Shown here piece by piece: positions 23,887 through 34,428 of a stretch of DNA of 64,000 nt. Both the position numbers and the translations under genes were made by a program. Each line of letters starts with the position of its first letter. Within the stretch, counting starts at the first letter, position 1. Below the pieces are notes generated by a model. That model was not told the origin of the DNA. It saw only the letters and a list, made by a program, of their open reading frames with translations, and made no database searches. Origin of the DNA: Pleurotus djamor (lineage: Eukaryota > Basidiomycota > Agaricomycetes > Agaricales > Pleurotaceae); assembly GCA_029747585.1 (NCBI GenBank), contig JAPEVF010000004.1, forward strand, positions 212,261-276,260. Direction: 5' to 3'.

Positions 23887-24229
23887 GTTTGAGGTGTAGA
23901 GAGAGAGTTTAAGTGATGCTGACCACTGGCCCTCTTNAATTCACAGTCTCTGCTTTTATAATTTTTCGACCAACACTCAACATGCACCTCCCCTATATGG
24001 AGGAGTTGATGGACCTTGGGAATGCAATTAACATCCAGATCTGGGCGGTGAAGGGTGATATTGNCCTACCCTCTGAGGGACCCGCCGTTCTTTTTGTTCT
24101 CTGTACTTCGGCTCGATCTGATCAAAAATCGCACAGCTCCACTAAATCGGGACACTGGGTTCCCCCGGAATACATCTTGGCTCAATTAGACGGNGAGGAT
24201 CAAGGTCAAACTCATACCAGCATCAAGAA
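23887..24229. other. Divergent intergenic stretch
   Basis: A shared upstream region lies between the small secreted peptide gene (minus) and the But2-like gene (plus). It includes TTTATAATT near 23956. No gene is supported. Confidence 0.45.
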
Positions 24230-25196
24230 ATGCCCCAACCNTCGAGNTACACCCTCCTCTCAGAGGAAGANGAAGATGTCCNCCNTCCTNCCCATCGTAA
24301 CTCTNCAGCCTATTTTTGTGAANNCACCNATNCTGATGTCAATATNCTCTAGATCCCCGCCGCTGGCAGNTCAAGGAATNCTTCTTCCTTGNTGTTGCTA
24401 CCGTAGCTCTGCTCCAGTCTATCGCNGGCTTGACCATTGCTTACCTGACGACCCCAAAGCAATCTCATCCACGCCACCTAGAGGTTGTCAGTCAGTACGT
24501 TGGTCTCGACCACGCGTTGGTCCACGCGAACCCATCNAAGATGCCTCCNATCACAACGNACCCCATGTTCATCACCCGTATCAACGCCTCAGANCCCGAT
24601 ACACCCAGTCAGGANAGNTATCCGTGGCACTCCACCTTCGGAACGGTCTACCTACAGAAGAGGAACGTTGTGATTTCCACTTCAGTGAGTACATTCACAG
24701 CCCCCANAGTTACTTACCAACGCATTACNTTCAGGTTTCCACAGTAGTACAATTCAGGGCTGGCGACTATGGATTTGAGAACTGCACCCTCGTTGTGAAC
24801 CTTCCCAACGTCGTCCCTGAAGCGGTATCTGTTCCTGATAACGCGTNTGNGATTGATATCTGGAGGCTTGATGAGCAACGCGCTTCCAGGGCTGAAGCGT
24901 TTACATGGAACNNCAGGCCGAAACGCGACTCGCGACTCTCACCATCGTTGGCGCGACCNGGCTATCGATTTGAGTCGAGCCCCTTCGACTGCGCATGGGG
25001 TTCCATCCATACGTTTGAGTTCGCCGCTGCCGNGGANTTAAGGCATCCTCTCCAGTTTGTGCAAGANCCCACTGANCANGGTATCGGTAAGACNATCTTT
25101 CGAACCCATATGGATGTGCATTCTTGCTCANGCTGGGTGAATAGGNATTCTGCTCAAGCAGTACGCAACCATTCGACAACNGTAACTAGTTGTTGA
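24230..25196 (+). CDS. But2-like (ubiquitin 3 binding protein But2 C-terminal type) membrane protein
   Basis: The ATG at 24230 opens MPQPS.YTLLSEEE, a start typical of a large Agaricomycete group annotated with the But2 C-terminal domain. A transmembrane segment follows (VATVALLQSIAGLTIAYL). The domain contains WHSTFGTVYLQKR, VVQFRAGDYGFENCTLVV and IDIWRLD, which match the order of conserved blocks as I recall the group. One intron lies near 24686-24734. The first exon and the membrane segment are in different frames as printed, across a stretch with ten N between 24280 and 24400, so a base-calling fault is likely. The last 50 codons also contain many N. Function in these fungi is unknown. 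Confidence 0.5.
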
Positions 25197-25401
25197 TCAT
25201 AATAAAGAATGTTCGGAATCAATGCTTCAATGCTTCACACTCTATTTCTTCGCATGACGTCGGTCATGAGTGCCTTAGGTGAAGCAACCGTGTAAACGTC
25301 GGACTAGAAACCCATATCAANGCAGTNCAACATCCGTGTTTCGGTGCATTCCATTATCTACTTGGCGTGTATNTACNCTAAACTACATTNGAGGTNCNCC
25401 A

Positions 25402-26072
25402 TCATTCTGCTGAATACTGTCCGAAAGCCTCGTACACGACACGCCAGTCCTTGCAAGTACGGAAACCATATGGCTGTACTGCGTGAGGTCCAAAGGGGTC
25501 CACGACCGGTTCTAGNCTCAGATCCGGCCGACACATTAGAGTTTGCCGTAGGTAATTGAGGCAATGGCGGCTCTTCGAGCAAAGCTCCCGATGCATTTCC
25601 TCGCCCTGCGCCACATACGCCCTACGGATGATGTCTAGACACTTCAGTTGATGGAACACGGCGGGCATGAATGGTTCCTTTCTCGGACCGATACGAATGA
25701 TGCCGTTATCCTTTGGGATGAGGGCCGCCCATTCATTATCTGCTTNCGAGGAATTCATGGCATAGTGTCTGGAGTTCTCAATGAACATCGAGACTANTGG
25801 CATTTGCCCTACATCCCAAACGGGCGATACGCCAAAGTTTCCTGGGACTACATACGCAAGGATCACATTAGCGGGGAGCTTGGGGGNGAAGANATGNNCC
25901 TACTCAGGGGCAGCTTAGGAGAAGAGGGAGTCCGATTCAGGAGGAACACCAAAACGGATCCACAGATAGCGGCGAATGCCAGAGACCTGGGATGAGAAAG
26001 CATGAGGTGTGGATAGGTTGAGGCTGCGAAGTGTCGGAGAAGGCTGTGCAGGTGTGAGGAAGGTTTGTCCAC
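25402..26072 (-). CDS. UstYa-like (DUF3328) protein with altered histidine motifs
   Basis: UstYa-family proteins are membrane-anchored oxidases used in fungal peptide and secondary-metabolite pathways, marked by two HxxHC motifs. Here an N-terminal membrane segment (SLAFAAICGSVLVFLLN) is followed by WAALIPKDNGIIRIG, FHQLKCLDIIRRAY, CLNYLRQTLMCRPDL and CKDWRVVYEAF, the family's expected order. The first motif reads HQLKC (Lys in place of the second His). The second reads KSRHC (Lys in place of the first His). The codon at the first site is AAG, two base changes from a His codon. The frame shifts once across three N near 25890. It could be a catalytically changed paralogue of the next gene. Confidence 0.65.
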
Positions 26073-26484
26073 ACAGTCGGTGGATGGATGTATCCTTTAC
26101 TGCCTTATATTAGCTCCAAAGGAGCATCACCACCCGTTAATTCGACCGAGCATTCGTTTTCGTCGCTCGACCCTTCCAGTGCTATTGTTCTCATTAAATC
26201 AGCCTTGGAGCTCCATGGGAAAGACTGGTATGGAGGTTGATTATCCCAGGAACTTTCCGATTGCTGGTTCCAATCGAATGGCGGTCCAAATCGCCGTTGA
26301 CTGCGGCGGTGATTGTNCATTAAAGGGATGACAATAGGATGATTCAGGAGACGAAGAACTTANNTTCCAACCGCACTGTAAAAGATGGATCGGCTGCGAG
26401 ACCGAGACACCTGGTCCGAAGGTTCGTTCTTTGAAATGTTCTCCTTATAGGCTGTACCCTCATTTTTGANNTTNNGGATATAGA
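26073..26484. other. Divergent promoter region of the UstYa-like pair
   Basis: 412 bp lie between the two divergently read UstYa-like genes. Several N are present and no gene is supported. It could hold a shared control region. Confidence 0.45.
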
Positions 26485-27159
26485 ATGATCATAACCAAGA
26501 TGTCCTTTCCTCCCCCCGTTCAATCACGCGCTTACTACTTCCTCGCCGTTGTGTCGTCCGTCGCGTTGATCATATCATCCCTAAGCACTTATATCTCAAA
26601 TAAAAGTTTGGAGAAGAGGATCTACTGTGAGATCAAATCAAATTCAGATTGAAAAGGACCTGTGCTGACTTACTTCGCTTCGCCTAAAGCCTTTGTTGAT
26701 GATGATTATCCCGAATTTTGGGACATTGACTTGGGCAAGCCAGTAGCAATGGCGATCGAAGAGAGTTGGTACTACCCCATTAGTGGGGAAGACGCGCAGG
26801 AGGAGTGGGCATCAACCGCGTCGTCTGGCTTTGGTTATGTTCGACTAGGCGAACAGCGCAGGGCCTTTGCGGTCAACTTCTTTCACCAGCTACATTGCTT
26901 GCGTGCGATACGCGGGGCCCTTGCGAACCCTTCAGACCGTGGACTAGCAACAGACGGGCATGTTCATCATTGTCTCAACTTCATTCGACAGTTAGTCCTG
27001 TGCTCCCCCAACTTAACATTGGAGCCTGCAGACGTTTTGTCAAGGGATTTCGACAGGGATAGGCAAGCAGCCATCCACGTTTGCAAGGACTGGCGGCGCT
27101 TGTATGAGAATATGTCGGTCAACTGGGCGGCGTGGGTAGAAAGAGATACAACAACTTGA
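26485..27159 (+). CDS. UstYa-like (DUF3328) protein with canonical HxxHC motifs
   Basis: The ATG at 26485 (a second in-frame ATG at 26500) begins a membrane-anchored N-terminus (YYFLAVVSSVALIISSLSTY). An intron of about 65 nt from about 26630 to 26690 is needed to join it to FVDDDYPEFWDIDLG. The core has MAIEESWYYPI, FHQLHCLRAIRG, HVHHCLNFIRQLVLC and HVCKDWRRLYE. Both HxxHC motifs are complete. Family members catalyse oxidative cyclisation, hydroxylation or chlorination steps in RiPP and other pathways; the substrate here is unknown. It lies 0.5 kb before a P450 on the same strand. Confidence 0.78.
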
Positions 27160-27672
27160 ACCATGGGGTAGTGTACGATCTGCTTACAGTTACGGTATGC
27201 TCCCCGTAGTGTAAAGTCATCGCGGCTTTGGTGCGATTTCTCAGGGGCTCTTAGATAGGAGCGCCATGTCACCTGACAGCCAACTATGGACCAGGAATCA
27301 GGATTGGGACGCGCCTATTCTCTTTTCGTTACCACCACCATCGCCGTCATCTCTCAGTTTTCTCTTTCAGCTTCCACAGAGTCGCCTCTGATACCCGCGT
27401 GACCTATCCAACCTTCTTTTGGCACTGTGCGTTTAGGACGGTGCTGTGTCAGCCCTAGAAATTCCCATATGCAATAGAACCCTTCCTCTCACTTATGTGT
27501 GTGGGTTCCTTGGCTTCCCAGTGGGTGACGGGCCCAGCCGTAATCGTCGACGGACTCAAAATAGACCACTTGGGATCATCTTAGCAACTCGTCCACCAAG
27601 AAGTTTGACAGCTAACGGATAGCCTTCGAGGCTTCATAAAATCTCCTGGCCACCAGCTACTCATTCCCACCG
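27160..27672. other. Intergenic stretch upstream of the P450
   Basis: This 513-bp region carries the 3' end of the UstYa-like gene and the P450 promoter. A CATAAAATC word lies 30 bp before the P450 ATG. No gene is supported. Confidence 0.5.
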
Positions 27673-29616
27673 ATGATATCTGCTACGCTCCTCGCTCTCT
27701 CCGGGCCATTGGCTCTGTACTACGTCTCCCAAATTATCTATAACATTTTCTTCCATCCTTTGCGTCACTTTCCAGGACCAAAGTTTGCATCGGTTTCGTG
27801 GTGGTACACTACATATTATGAAGTATTCTGCGATGGAGCATTTTTAGAAAAGTTGGAGGAACTTCACGAACAATACGGTGAGTATTCATCCTTGTTGCTG
27901 CTGACTGTGCACGAAACGCGTCCCTACAGGCCCAGTGGTTCGAATTGCACCCAATGAAGTCAGTATTGACTGATGCCATCCTGAAAAAAATAGTTCTCAT
28001 CTTCATCTCGATGCCAGCTGCATTTTAAAGGTCTACAATACCACCGTGATATCTATGTCAATGGATCCAAGTTCCAGAAAGATCCACGTCTATACAGCAC
28101 CTTTCACGAGGACGAATCGTCGTTCTGCTTCATTGACCCCCAAGAGGCGAAGATTCGGAGAGACATACTGAATCCGTTATTCTCTCGACGAGCCATTATC
28201 AAGTTGGAGGGCTACATACAGGCTACGGTGAAGCACCTCTACGTCCTAACCCTCCAAAGTTCTAACATTCTTTCTAAGGTTAACAAGTTTGTAAATCGAT
28301 TGGTCGAAGAATCGGCGAAACCTATCGACATCCATCGCGCGTATCGTTGCACTACCCTGGAGATCATCCTTTCATATTGCTTCGCCCGAGATTTTGATAT
28401 CCTCAGCGCTGCCGACTTTCGTGACCCATTGATTCTGGCCGTCGAAGCCATCATGCCCCTCGCGCTTGTATTCAAGCATTTCCCATTCGTTTATGGCATG
28501 CTACTAGGTCTTGATGGCCTCTTCAAGCGGTTCCGTCAGGACTCTTTTGGCCCTGGCGAACTCATGGACAGTCTTTCCCAGCAAATTGATGAATTATTGG
28601 AAGAACCCGAACTATTGCAACAACAAACTCACGATACTATCTACCATCACCTACTAACACCGAAAGCTGCGAAAGGTGGGCCGTCCGTCATCCCTTCGAA
28701 AAAGTCTCTTCTAGAGGAGGCCATGAATCTCGTTGCTGCCGGAAGCGACACGGTCGGTAATACGTGCACGGTCGGAACTTTTTACATCCTCAACAACCCC
28801 ACAATACTTTCGTCTCTTCGACGGGAGCTGAGAGACGCATGGCCCGACCTGAGCGTTCCTGTGAAGTATGAGGCCCTAGAGAAGTTACCCTATCTGGTAA
28901 GTCTATCCAAGTTCAACCCGGTGGCAACCAAGTCAGCTTACGTTTTTGCATCGGTCGACAGACAGCTGTCATCAAGGAGTCGCTTCGCATGTCTCACGGT
29001 ATTGCGACACCTTTGCCTAGGATAGTTTCTCCGGCGGACTCGACGATAGGTGGCGTCACTGTCCCTGCAGGCGTTAGTGCTCCTCTTCCCATCATCAGTT
29101 GGGAATGCAAACTCATAACTCAATCCTGCAGGCTGTAGTTGGCATGGGGGCGACATTCGTTCATTACGACCCGTGAGTCCTGCTCTACTCTCCACCAGGA
29201 CCCCCGTTGACAGATATCGCATAGGGAACTTTTCCCTGAACCCCACAGTTTCATTCCAGGTCGATGGCTCGATAAGGACTCGCCCGCGTCTGATAGCCAC
29301 ATTGTAGCTTTTTCCAAAGGTCCCCGCATGTGCCTTGGTATCAAGTGGGTCACTCTGTTTGCTCCTCTAAACCATATTTTGATCCTTTCTCTCTTCCAGC
29401 CTCGCGTGGTGCGAATTGTATCTCCTGTTTGCAAACGTCTTCCGTAAGTTGGACCTACAGCTACACAACACTAGGTACGGCCATCCCATCCCCCGAATTT
29501 ATGTTCCTGTGTGCTTACGACTTCACGATAGCATCGAGGACATGAATTTCCGGTGTCACCTCACACCTACTTTCCGTAAACATGTTGAAGTTGTCGTTTC
29601 CAAGACGGCCAACTGA
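27673..29616 (+). CDS. Cytochrome P450 monooxygenase
   Basis: Membrane-bound haem-thiolate oxygenase. The start MISATLLALSGPLALYYVSQ forms the ER anchor, followed by the proline-rich HPLRHFPGPKF. The I-helix oxygen-binding motif reads VAAGSDTVG, the K-helix ExxR is in KESLR (joined across an intron), and the haem loop reads FSKGPRMCLG with the Cys ligand. The end is FRKHVEVVVSKTAN. About seven introns of 45-70 nt are seen. All key residues are present and the frame joins through, so it should be active. The overall look (HFPGPK...ESSFCFIDPQEAKIRR) resembles trichodiene-oxygenase-like P450s of fungi. Its position beside two UstYa-like genes suggests a role in specialised metabolism. Confidence 0.85.
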
Positions 29617-30114
29617 GAGTCACATTCGTCCTTGGATTTTTTCCCGCTTTGTTGTCATGCATGAACTTATTAATTCATTCCTTTGCATCGTTCTATACCA
29701 TTGCTGAGTATCCCGATGATCGATCGCCCTCGCCCGCTCAACCTCCTCACAGCTCAATGGGTTTTCTCTGAAAATAGCACCCGTTCGTGAAGCTAACGTG
29801 GAAGCCATATGTCACTGAAGAAGTGCCTACGATGCCCTGATGCGAGCTTTATCAAGTAGTATCAGTCCTTGACTTCGTCACCACAATCCACAGGGTACGA
29901 CCACTGTGAGTCCATCGACATTCACACGGTATTAGGTGGTCTCGGGATTTGGGCAAATAACAAGGTAATGTCCTGATACGAACGATAGGTTCTCGTAACG
30001 CCCAAACCTAGTTCTATAACCCCATCCAACCAGTTGCGTATATAAAGCTGTTGGTCGGGTGAAATTGTAGAGTTTGGGTTTCCTCTCCCTCTTGGTCGTT
30101 CATCAATCGCTAAC
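29617..30114. other. Intergenic stretch
   Basis: A spacer of 498 bp between the P450 and the DUF6534 gene. Open frames on the minus strand have no recognisable product. A TATATAAA word near 30039 could be the TATA box of the following gene. Confidence 0.5.
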
Positions 30115-32047
30115 ATGGCTTGGGAAGGCATTGAAGAAGCCGAGGTAGAGTACGTCGCAGTCTTGGTGAATAGCGTGCTGTGGGGTATCTCGTGTACTCA
30201 AACGTATTGTCCCTCCCACTTATCACCCGTGCTTCATAGCCACTGACCTAGTTTACTGATAGCTTCCTCTACTTTAAACGGTTGGTTTCATGTCCCTTTG
30301 ACTTAATGCTCTTCTGGTTGGCTTATGGTCGTTGCAAGCTTCCGCAAGGACGACAGTAAATGGATCCAAGCTCTGGTGTGTGCCCCGAATCAAGTACTTA
30401 TCCGAATGCCCAGCTTAAACGTCGTTTATAGGTCATCTGGCTCTTGTAAGCTTCACTTGGTCTTGCCTGCCACGAGCGGGACTTTTACGCCGACATCGTG
30501 TTCCAGCGCGTGTGACACAGCCCATCTGATCCTAACCAATCGTGGATGTAAGTCCTGTTGACGCTGTATGCTCTTCTCGACGTCTCCGCTCACGTTGAGT
30601 ATTCCCTACTAGTTTGGATCGATATCGTCCTCTCGGATAATGGCTGGGTCGTCTCGGAGTAAGAACTTTCTGCTTCGCAACTTTTCCGCGTGTCTGATGA
30701 TTTGATTAGAGAATATCTTGTCAGTCTCCGTCTGGGCTCTGTGAAACGTGCGCTTAACCGTTCCCTTCTTCAGTGGGCTAGCTTCTTCACCGTAAGTTTC
30801 GATCAGAGGTGAGCTGGGAAAAGGCTGACTTTCCGCAGTGTCTCGTTGCATTGCCGTGTCAGCTTTTCTTTGCGAACAGAATCTGGAACTGTTCGTCGTC
30901 ATTTCTTCTCGAATTCTTAGACAGGAGAACCTAACTCCGTTTGCCAGTTTCTGGACGCAATTGGCTAATACCCCTCTTTTTCGTGCGTCGCTTTACTTCC
31001 GTTCCTAATTATTGCAATGACGGGAAGCCCTCTAGATTCCTACTTCATTGTACCAACTTGGTACGTGGCTTTCGCATGGCGGTAGTATGTAGAACTTGCT
31101 GATGTGATTTCCCGGCCGTAGTGGGCTATATCGGTGGGTATACGGCTAATGCATTTCTTCGTTCATGACCGTGTACTAATTCCGACTCCCAGCGTTCCTG
31201 GCACTCAAGTGCGTGTACTTCTCGGGCAATCAGTTTATTATTATTCTTGGCTGACGTGACGGCTTCCTCGGTCTTAGCCTTCAACAAGTTTCGATCGCAC
31301 AATTTTACGATCTCCAGGTCTGTGGACCAGATGTCTCTTTGAAATCCAAGACCGCATCCCCACTGACACCTCCCCGTATCAATCATAGAAACTGCTCAAG
31401 TCGATCTGGGGCGTTCAAGCCGGCGAAGATATGCTCATTACTCTCATTCTTTTCTACATGTTGTGGAAACAGAAAGAGGGCGAGATCCTCAAACAGTGGG
31501 ATGCCTTTTTCCTTACGTTCATGTGTTCGTTCGGTTGACTGCGTTCTGTGTACAGAACTTCCCAACTTATTTATCGGGTCATGATTATAGGTATCAACAC
31601 GGGTACATGGACGGCACTCGTCGCATTATTCGCTTTGATAACTGTAGGTTCCTAGCTTCCCAATCCTTTCGTGTTCATGGAATGCTGATAGTGTCATCCG
31701 TAGATGACCGTATGGCCGAACACATTCGCTTTTGTTTCTCTCAATTTGGTCATCTGTCCGATCTACTGCAATACACTCTTGGGCAACCTTAACGCAAGGG
31801 ACTATATCCGAGCGGGTACTTCAAACCAGAGCAACGTCACCATGATCCCGTCATTCCGGACGACACGACGGGACGGCGAGGAGGTCAGAATATCTCGTTA
31901 TCCCCATTTTTCTTTTAGTAATCAACCCCATCGTTGCAGACTCTGGAGGTCGACATGGAAGCAAACCACTTACACAGGGATGCGCCACCCTCCCTATCGT
32001 CCGGGGACAACCTGTCAGAATCCAAAGAAGTGCCAACCAGAGGGTAA
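30115..32047 (+). CDS. DUF6534-type multi-pass membrane protein
   Basis: A member of the very large Agaricomycete family of seven-span membrane proteins of unknown function. Family blocks appear in order across many short exons: LVNSVLWGISCTQT then FLYFKR (first span), WIQALVIWLFACDTAHLIL, LVALPCQLFFANRIW, FSGRNWLIPLFF, DMLITLILFYMLWKQ, YRVMIIGINTGTW, TALVALFALI and FVSLNLVICPIYCNTLLGNL with the hallmark NARDYI. A hydrophilic tail ends at 32047. Exon joins in 30560-30790 and 30980-31400 are unclear to me, so I cannot rule out that the gene is damaged in the middle. An unusual donor (GTTCGT) is needed near 30886. Confidence 0.6.
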
Positions 32048-32177
32048 AGACGGGAGGAAAGGTACATGAACGCCGCGTACATCCAGTTAAGAAATAAATT
32101 GTCTAGTCATTCGTCCGTGAAGTGCAAGAAAGGTATATATGTATGACTTTTTGTGTTACCCAGTTACCGCCTCGAAT

Positions 32178-33446
32178 TCATCTACTCGTAGTGTTGTGCT
32201 TATTTAACAATTCGGCTGTTAAGACGTCGTAGACAAGATCAGCCTGTTGATCTTGTTGAACCATCATAGGTCTCTGCTCTCGCAACCAATCGATCTCTTG
32301 AACCACCAAGTCCTGGGCGAATCTATCTGGGATTGGCCCTAGTGGCGATCGATATGGTGTAACGGTCGAATCTGAATTTGATGACCCATTTACCGTAGGT
32401 TGGGGCGCATCTCCCTCAAAATGCAGGAGGCCGTAGCCGCGCATTAGAGAGGAGAGAGCGATGAAAGTCCCTGTCCGTCCCACACCGGCAGAGCAACCGA
32501 CCATAATGGGAGGGTCAAGAGAGTCGGCTTCCTTATTTTCGTTGGTGGATACAGGTGATTGGTTGAGTCTATGCACCAGATGGATAAATTTGACGAGACT
32601 GATTTGATCCTCTGGAGACGGTACGCCGTGGTCTGGCCAAGCATAGTAAAGCATATGACGGAAGAGGATGGGTGCATTGTCCGAGCCGCCGTTGAGGCTT
32701 GGTGACGTCTGGGTTACGGAGACCAAGCTCTCAATGCATAACGCGTCTTCGTGATGTCTGGTCTCCAGAAGAGTGGATTTAAGTGCTCCTAAGGCGGAGT
32801 CACTACTTTCCGGGTTTAAAATCAAGGATTGACCGACGCAATCCGGGAAGTATGGGTGTGCCTTCGTACGACCACCTTCGATGTTCTGAGTGAGCTGGAC
32901 GACAGTACGGATGCGGCATGGCTTGACTAGGGGTCCATCTTCCCTCTGGAGGGGTTCAGGAGGGTGGGTTTCGGGTTGCAATATGATGCTCAGAAATGCA
33001 TGAGCCGTATGGGGTAGAGGTGCCTGATTGGCGATCCACCACCGTCGTCCAAACCTCTCTTGAACCCAGCTAGCATTCAAATATCCACCGCATGAGTCGT
33101 CTCCATTTGAGGTGCACTCAGCATCGGTAACCACGACGCGAGTGCGGTCATAAGCCTCGAGTTGGTAGTATCGATTTTTACGCTCGTGCCTAGGCTGGCT
33201 ACCCACAACGACCGCAAAGTGTTCTACAACCTCCTGCGTGATGGCGGCGTAGTCAGCAGAATGATGAGCGTTCGATGGTCTGCGATCATGCGGACGAGAT
33301 AAATCTCTCGCCAGCTCGCGCGTTGCCTCGCGATTGTTGAGGACGAGCATAGCAGCCTTGCGGTACGCTCCAGACCGAGCGTTCGCCAGCCATGCGGGGA
33401 AGCTCGAGTGCGATGTTCCGTTCGAGGAGGAAAGGGCCTTCATCAT
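32178..33446 (-). CDS. Protein tyrosine phosphatase, classical type
   Basis: Single-exon gene of 422 codons. The PTP domain spans most of the protein: the KNRYYQLEAYDRTRV region (family KNRY), GGYLNASWV, WWIANQAPLPHT, TVVQLTQ, the WPD loop in YYAWPDHGVP, and the catalytic P-loop VGCSAGVGRTGTF. The nucleophile Cys and the P-loop Arg are present, but the residue before the Cys is Gly where the textbook motif has His. A Q-loop-like stretch (QRPMMVQQDQQADLVYDVL) ends the domain. It dephosphorylates tyrosines on signalling proteins; its targets are unknown. It is divergent from the NR2C2AP-like gene, with 323 bp between start codons. Confidence 0.88.
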   Translation of the reverse strand: MMKALSSSNGTSHSSFPAWLANARSGAYRKAAMLVLNNREATRELARDLSRPHDRRPSNAHHSADYAAITQEVVEHFAVVVGSQPRHERKNRYYQLEAYDRTRVVVTDAECTSNGDDSCGGYLNASWVQERFGRRWWIANQAPLPHTAHAFLSIILQPETHPPEPLQREDGPLVKPCRIRTVVQLTQNIEGGRTKAHPYFPDCVGQSLILNPESSDSALGALKSTLLETRHHEDALCIESLVSVTQTSPSLNGGSDNAPILFRHMLYYAWPDHGVPSPEDQISLVKFIHLVHRLNQSPVSTNENKEADSLDPPIMVGCSAGVGRTGTFIALSSLMRGYGLLHFEGDAPQPTVNGSSNSDSTVTPYRSPLGPIPDRFAQDLVVQEIDWLREQRPMMVQQDQQADLVYDVLTAELLNKHNTTSR

Positions 33447-33769
33447 CGTCGGCGACAGTGATGAGATGGTGGTGGTTTGACAAACCGTCGCCTAAAAGCT
33501 AAGCGTGCATCATGGAAAAGACCAAACTAGTCTAATCTACTTCTTCCCACGCAACGCCCACCCTGGCGAGTTTCTATTCCTCGGAAGTTCTCAAGGTCGA
33601 CGTCAGGCGTTGCGTCATTCGCAGAAGCGACGGTCAAAACTGTTTTGCATTTGTCGGGTGACCATGATCAGCTGCCTGAGCCTGCAGGCTCCTGTGAGTA
33701 CCTCCTATATCACCCCTAGATGAGCTGAAGATAATGCGGAGAGCAAGCGGAGCGCAGCTGCAGCACTCT
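33447..33769. other. Divergent promoter region
   Basis: This is the shared upstream region of the phosphatase (minus) and the NR2C2AP-like gene (plus). No gene or strong motif is seen. Confidence 0.45.
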
Positions 33770-34315
33770 ATGCCTTACCTCGTGAACCTCATCACGTCTG
33801 ATACGAAGATCAAGTAAAGGATCAAACTTTCATCGAAAATCTGTCTTGACCATCAACGTCAGGGTCAGCTCAGACAAAAGTGCCAGCAAAAAGCACCTCA
33901 TCGATGGCAGCCCAGAAACTTGTTGGACTTCGCAACAGGTATATCCTCTGCAGAATTTCAAATTCTGGGCTGAACACCTCCACAGGATCTTCCGCAATCG
34001 ATACAACTCATATTCCCTCAACCAGTGGTTCCAAAACTTCTGACATTCACTTTCCAAGGCGGTTTCGTCGGCACACAATGCGTGATCCAAACGACGACAC
34101 CTTCCGAGGACTCAACGGCGAAACCTGCATGGGAGAACCTAACGAACGTATACCCCGAAGATGTCAATAGGAAGCAGGTGTTTGACCTTCCTCCGATGCC
34201 TAGCCCCAAAGGCATCAGCGGAATCAAGTTTGTCTTCGAGAAGAGTTCGGATTTCTTTGGTAGAATCACAATTTACGACCTATCGTTAGAAGGTAGCAGC
34301 CTGGCCTCCGATTAG
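33770..34315 (+). CDS. NR2C2AP-type discoidin-fold protein
   Basis: A small protein conserved from fungi to animals, named in mammals for association with the nuclear receptor NR2C2, with a single F5/8C-like beta-sandwich. Three exons: 33770-33813, 33863 to about 33938, and about 33988-34315, with a 49-nt first intron. The reading shows KHLIDGSPETCWTSQQ, LPQSIQLIFPQPVVPK, FTFQGGFVGTQC and a terminal SSDFFGRITIYDLSLEG. All align in order with the mammalian protein as I remember it, including the DFFGR block. About 145 residues, as expected. Its role in fungi is unknown; animal work suggests transcriptional co-regulation. Confidence 0.75.
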
Positions 34316-34428
34316 TATAGAAACGGTAAAATGCCCTGGTCACACCGCGCGTTCATTGCATCATCCAATCGCACGGCTACCTCTTCCATCCACGAACCGG
34401 TATTACTATGACCATGGCTGACTAACGC

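Noticed and set aside
23913..25196. One 427-codon frame read as a single gene
   Set aside because: The frame stays open partly because of N; conserved blocks lie in two different frames joined by an intron.
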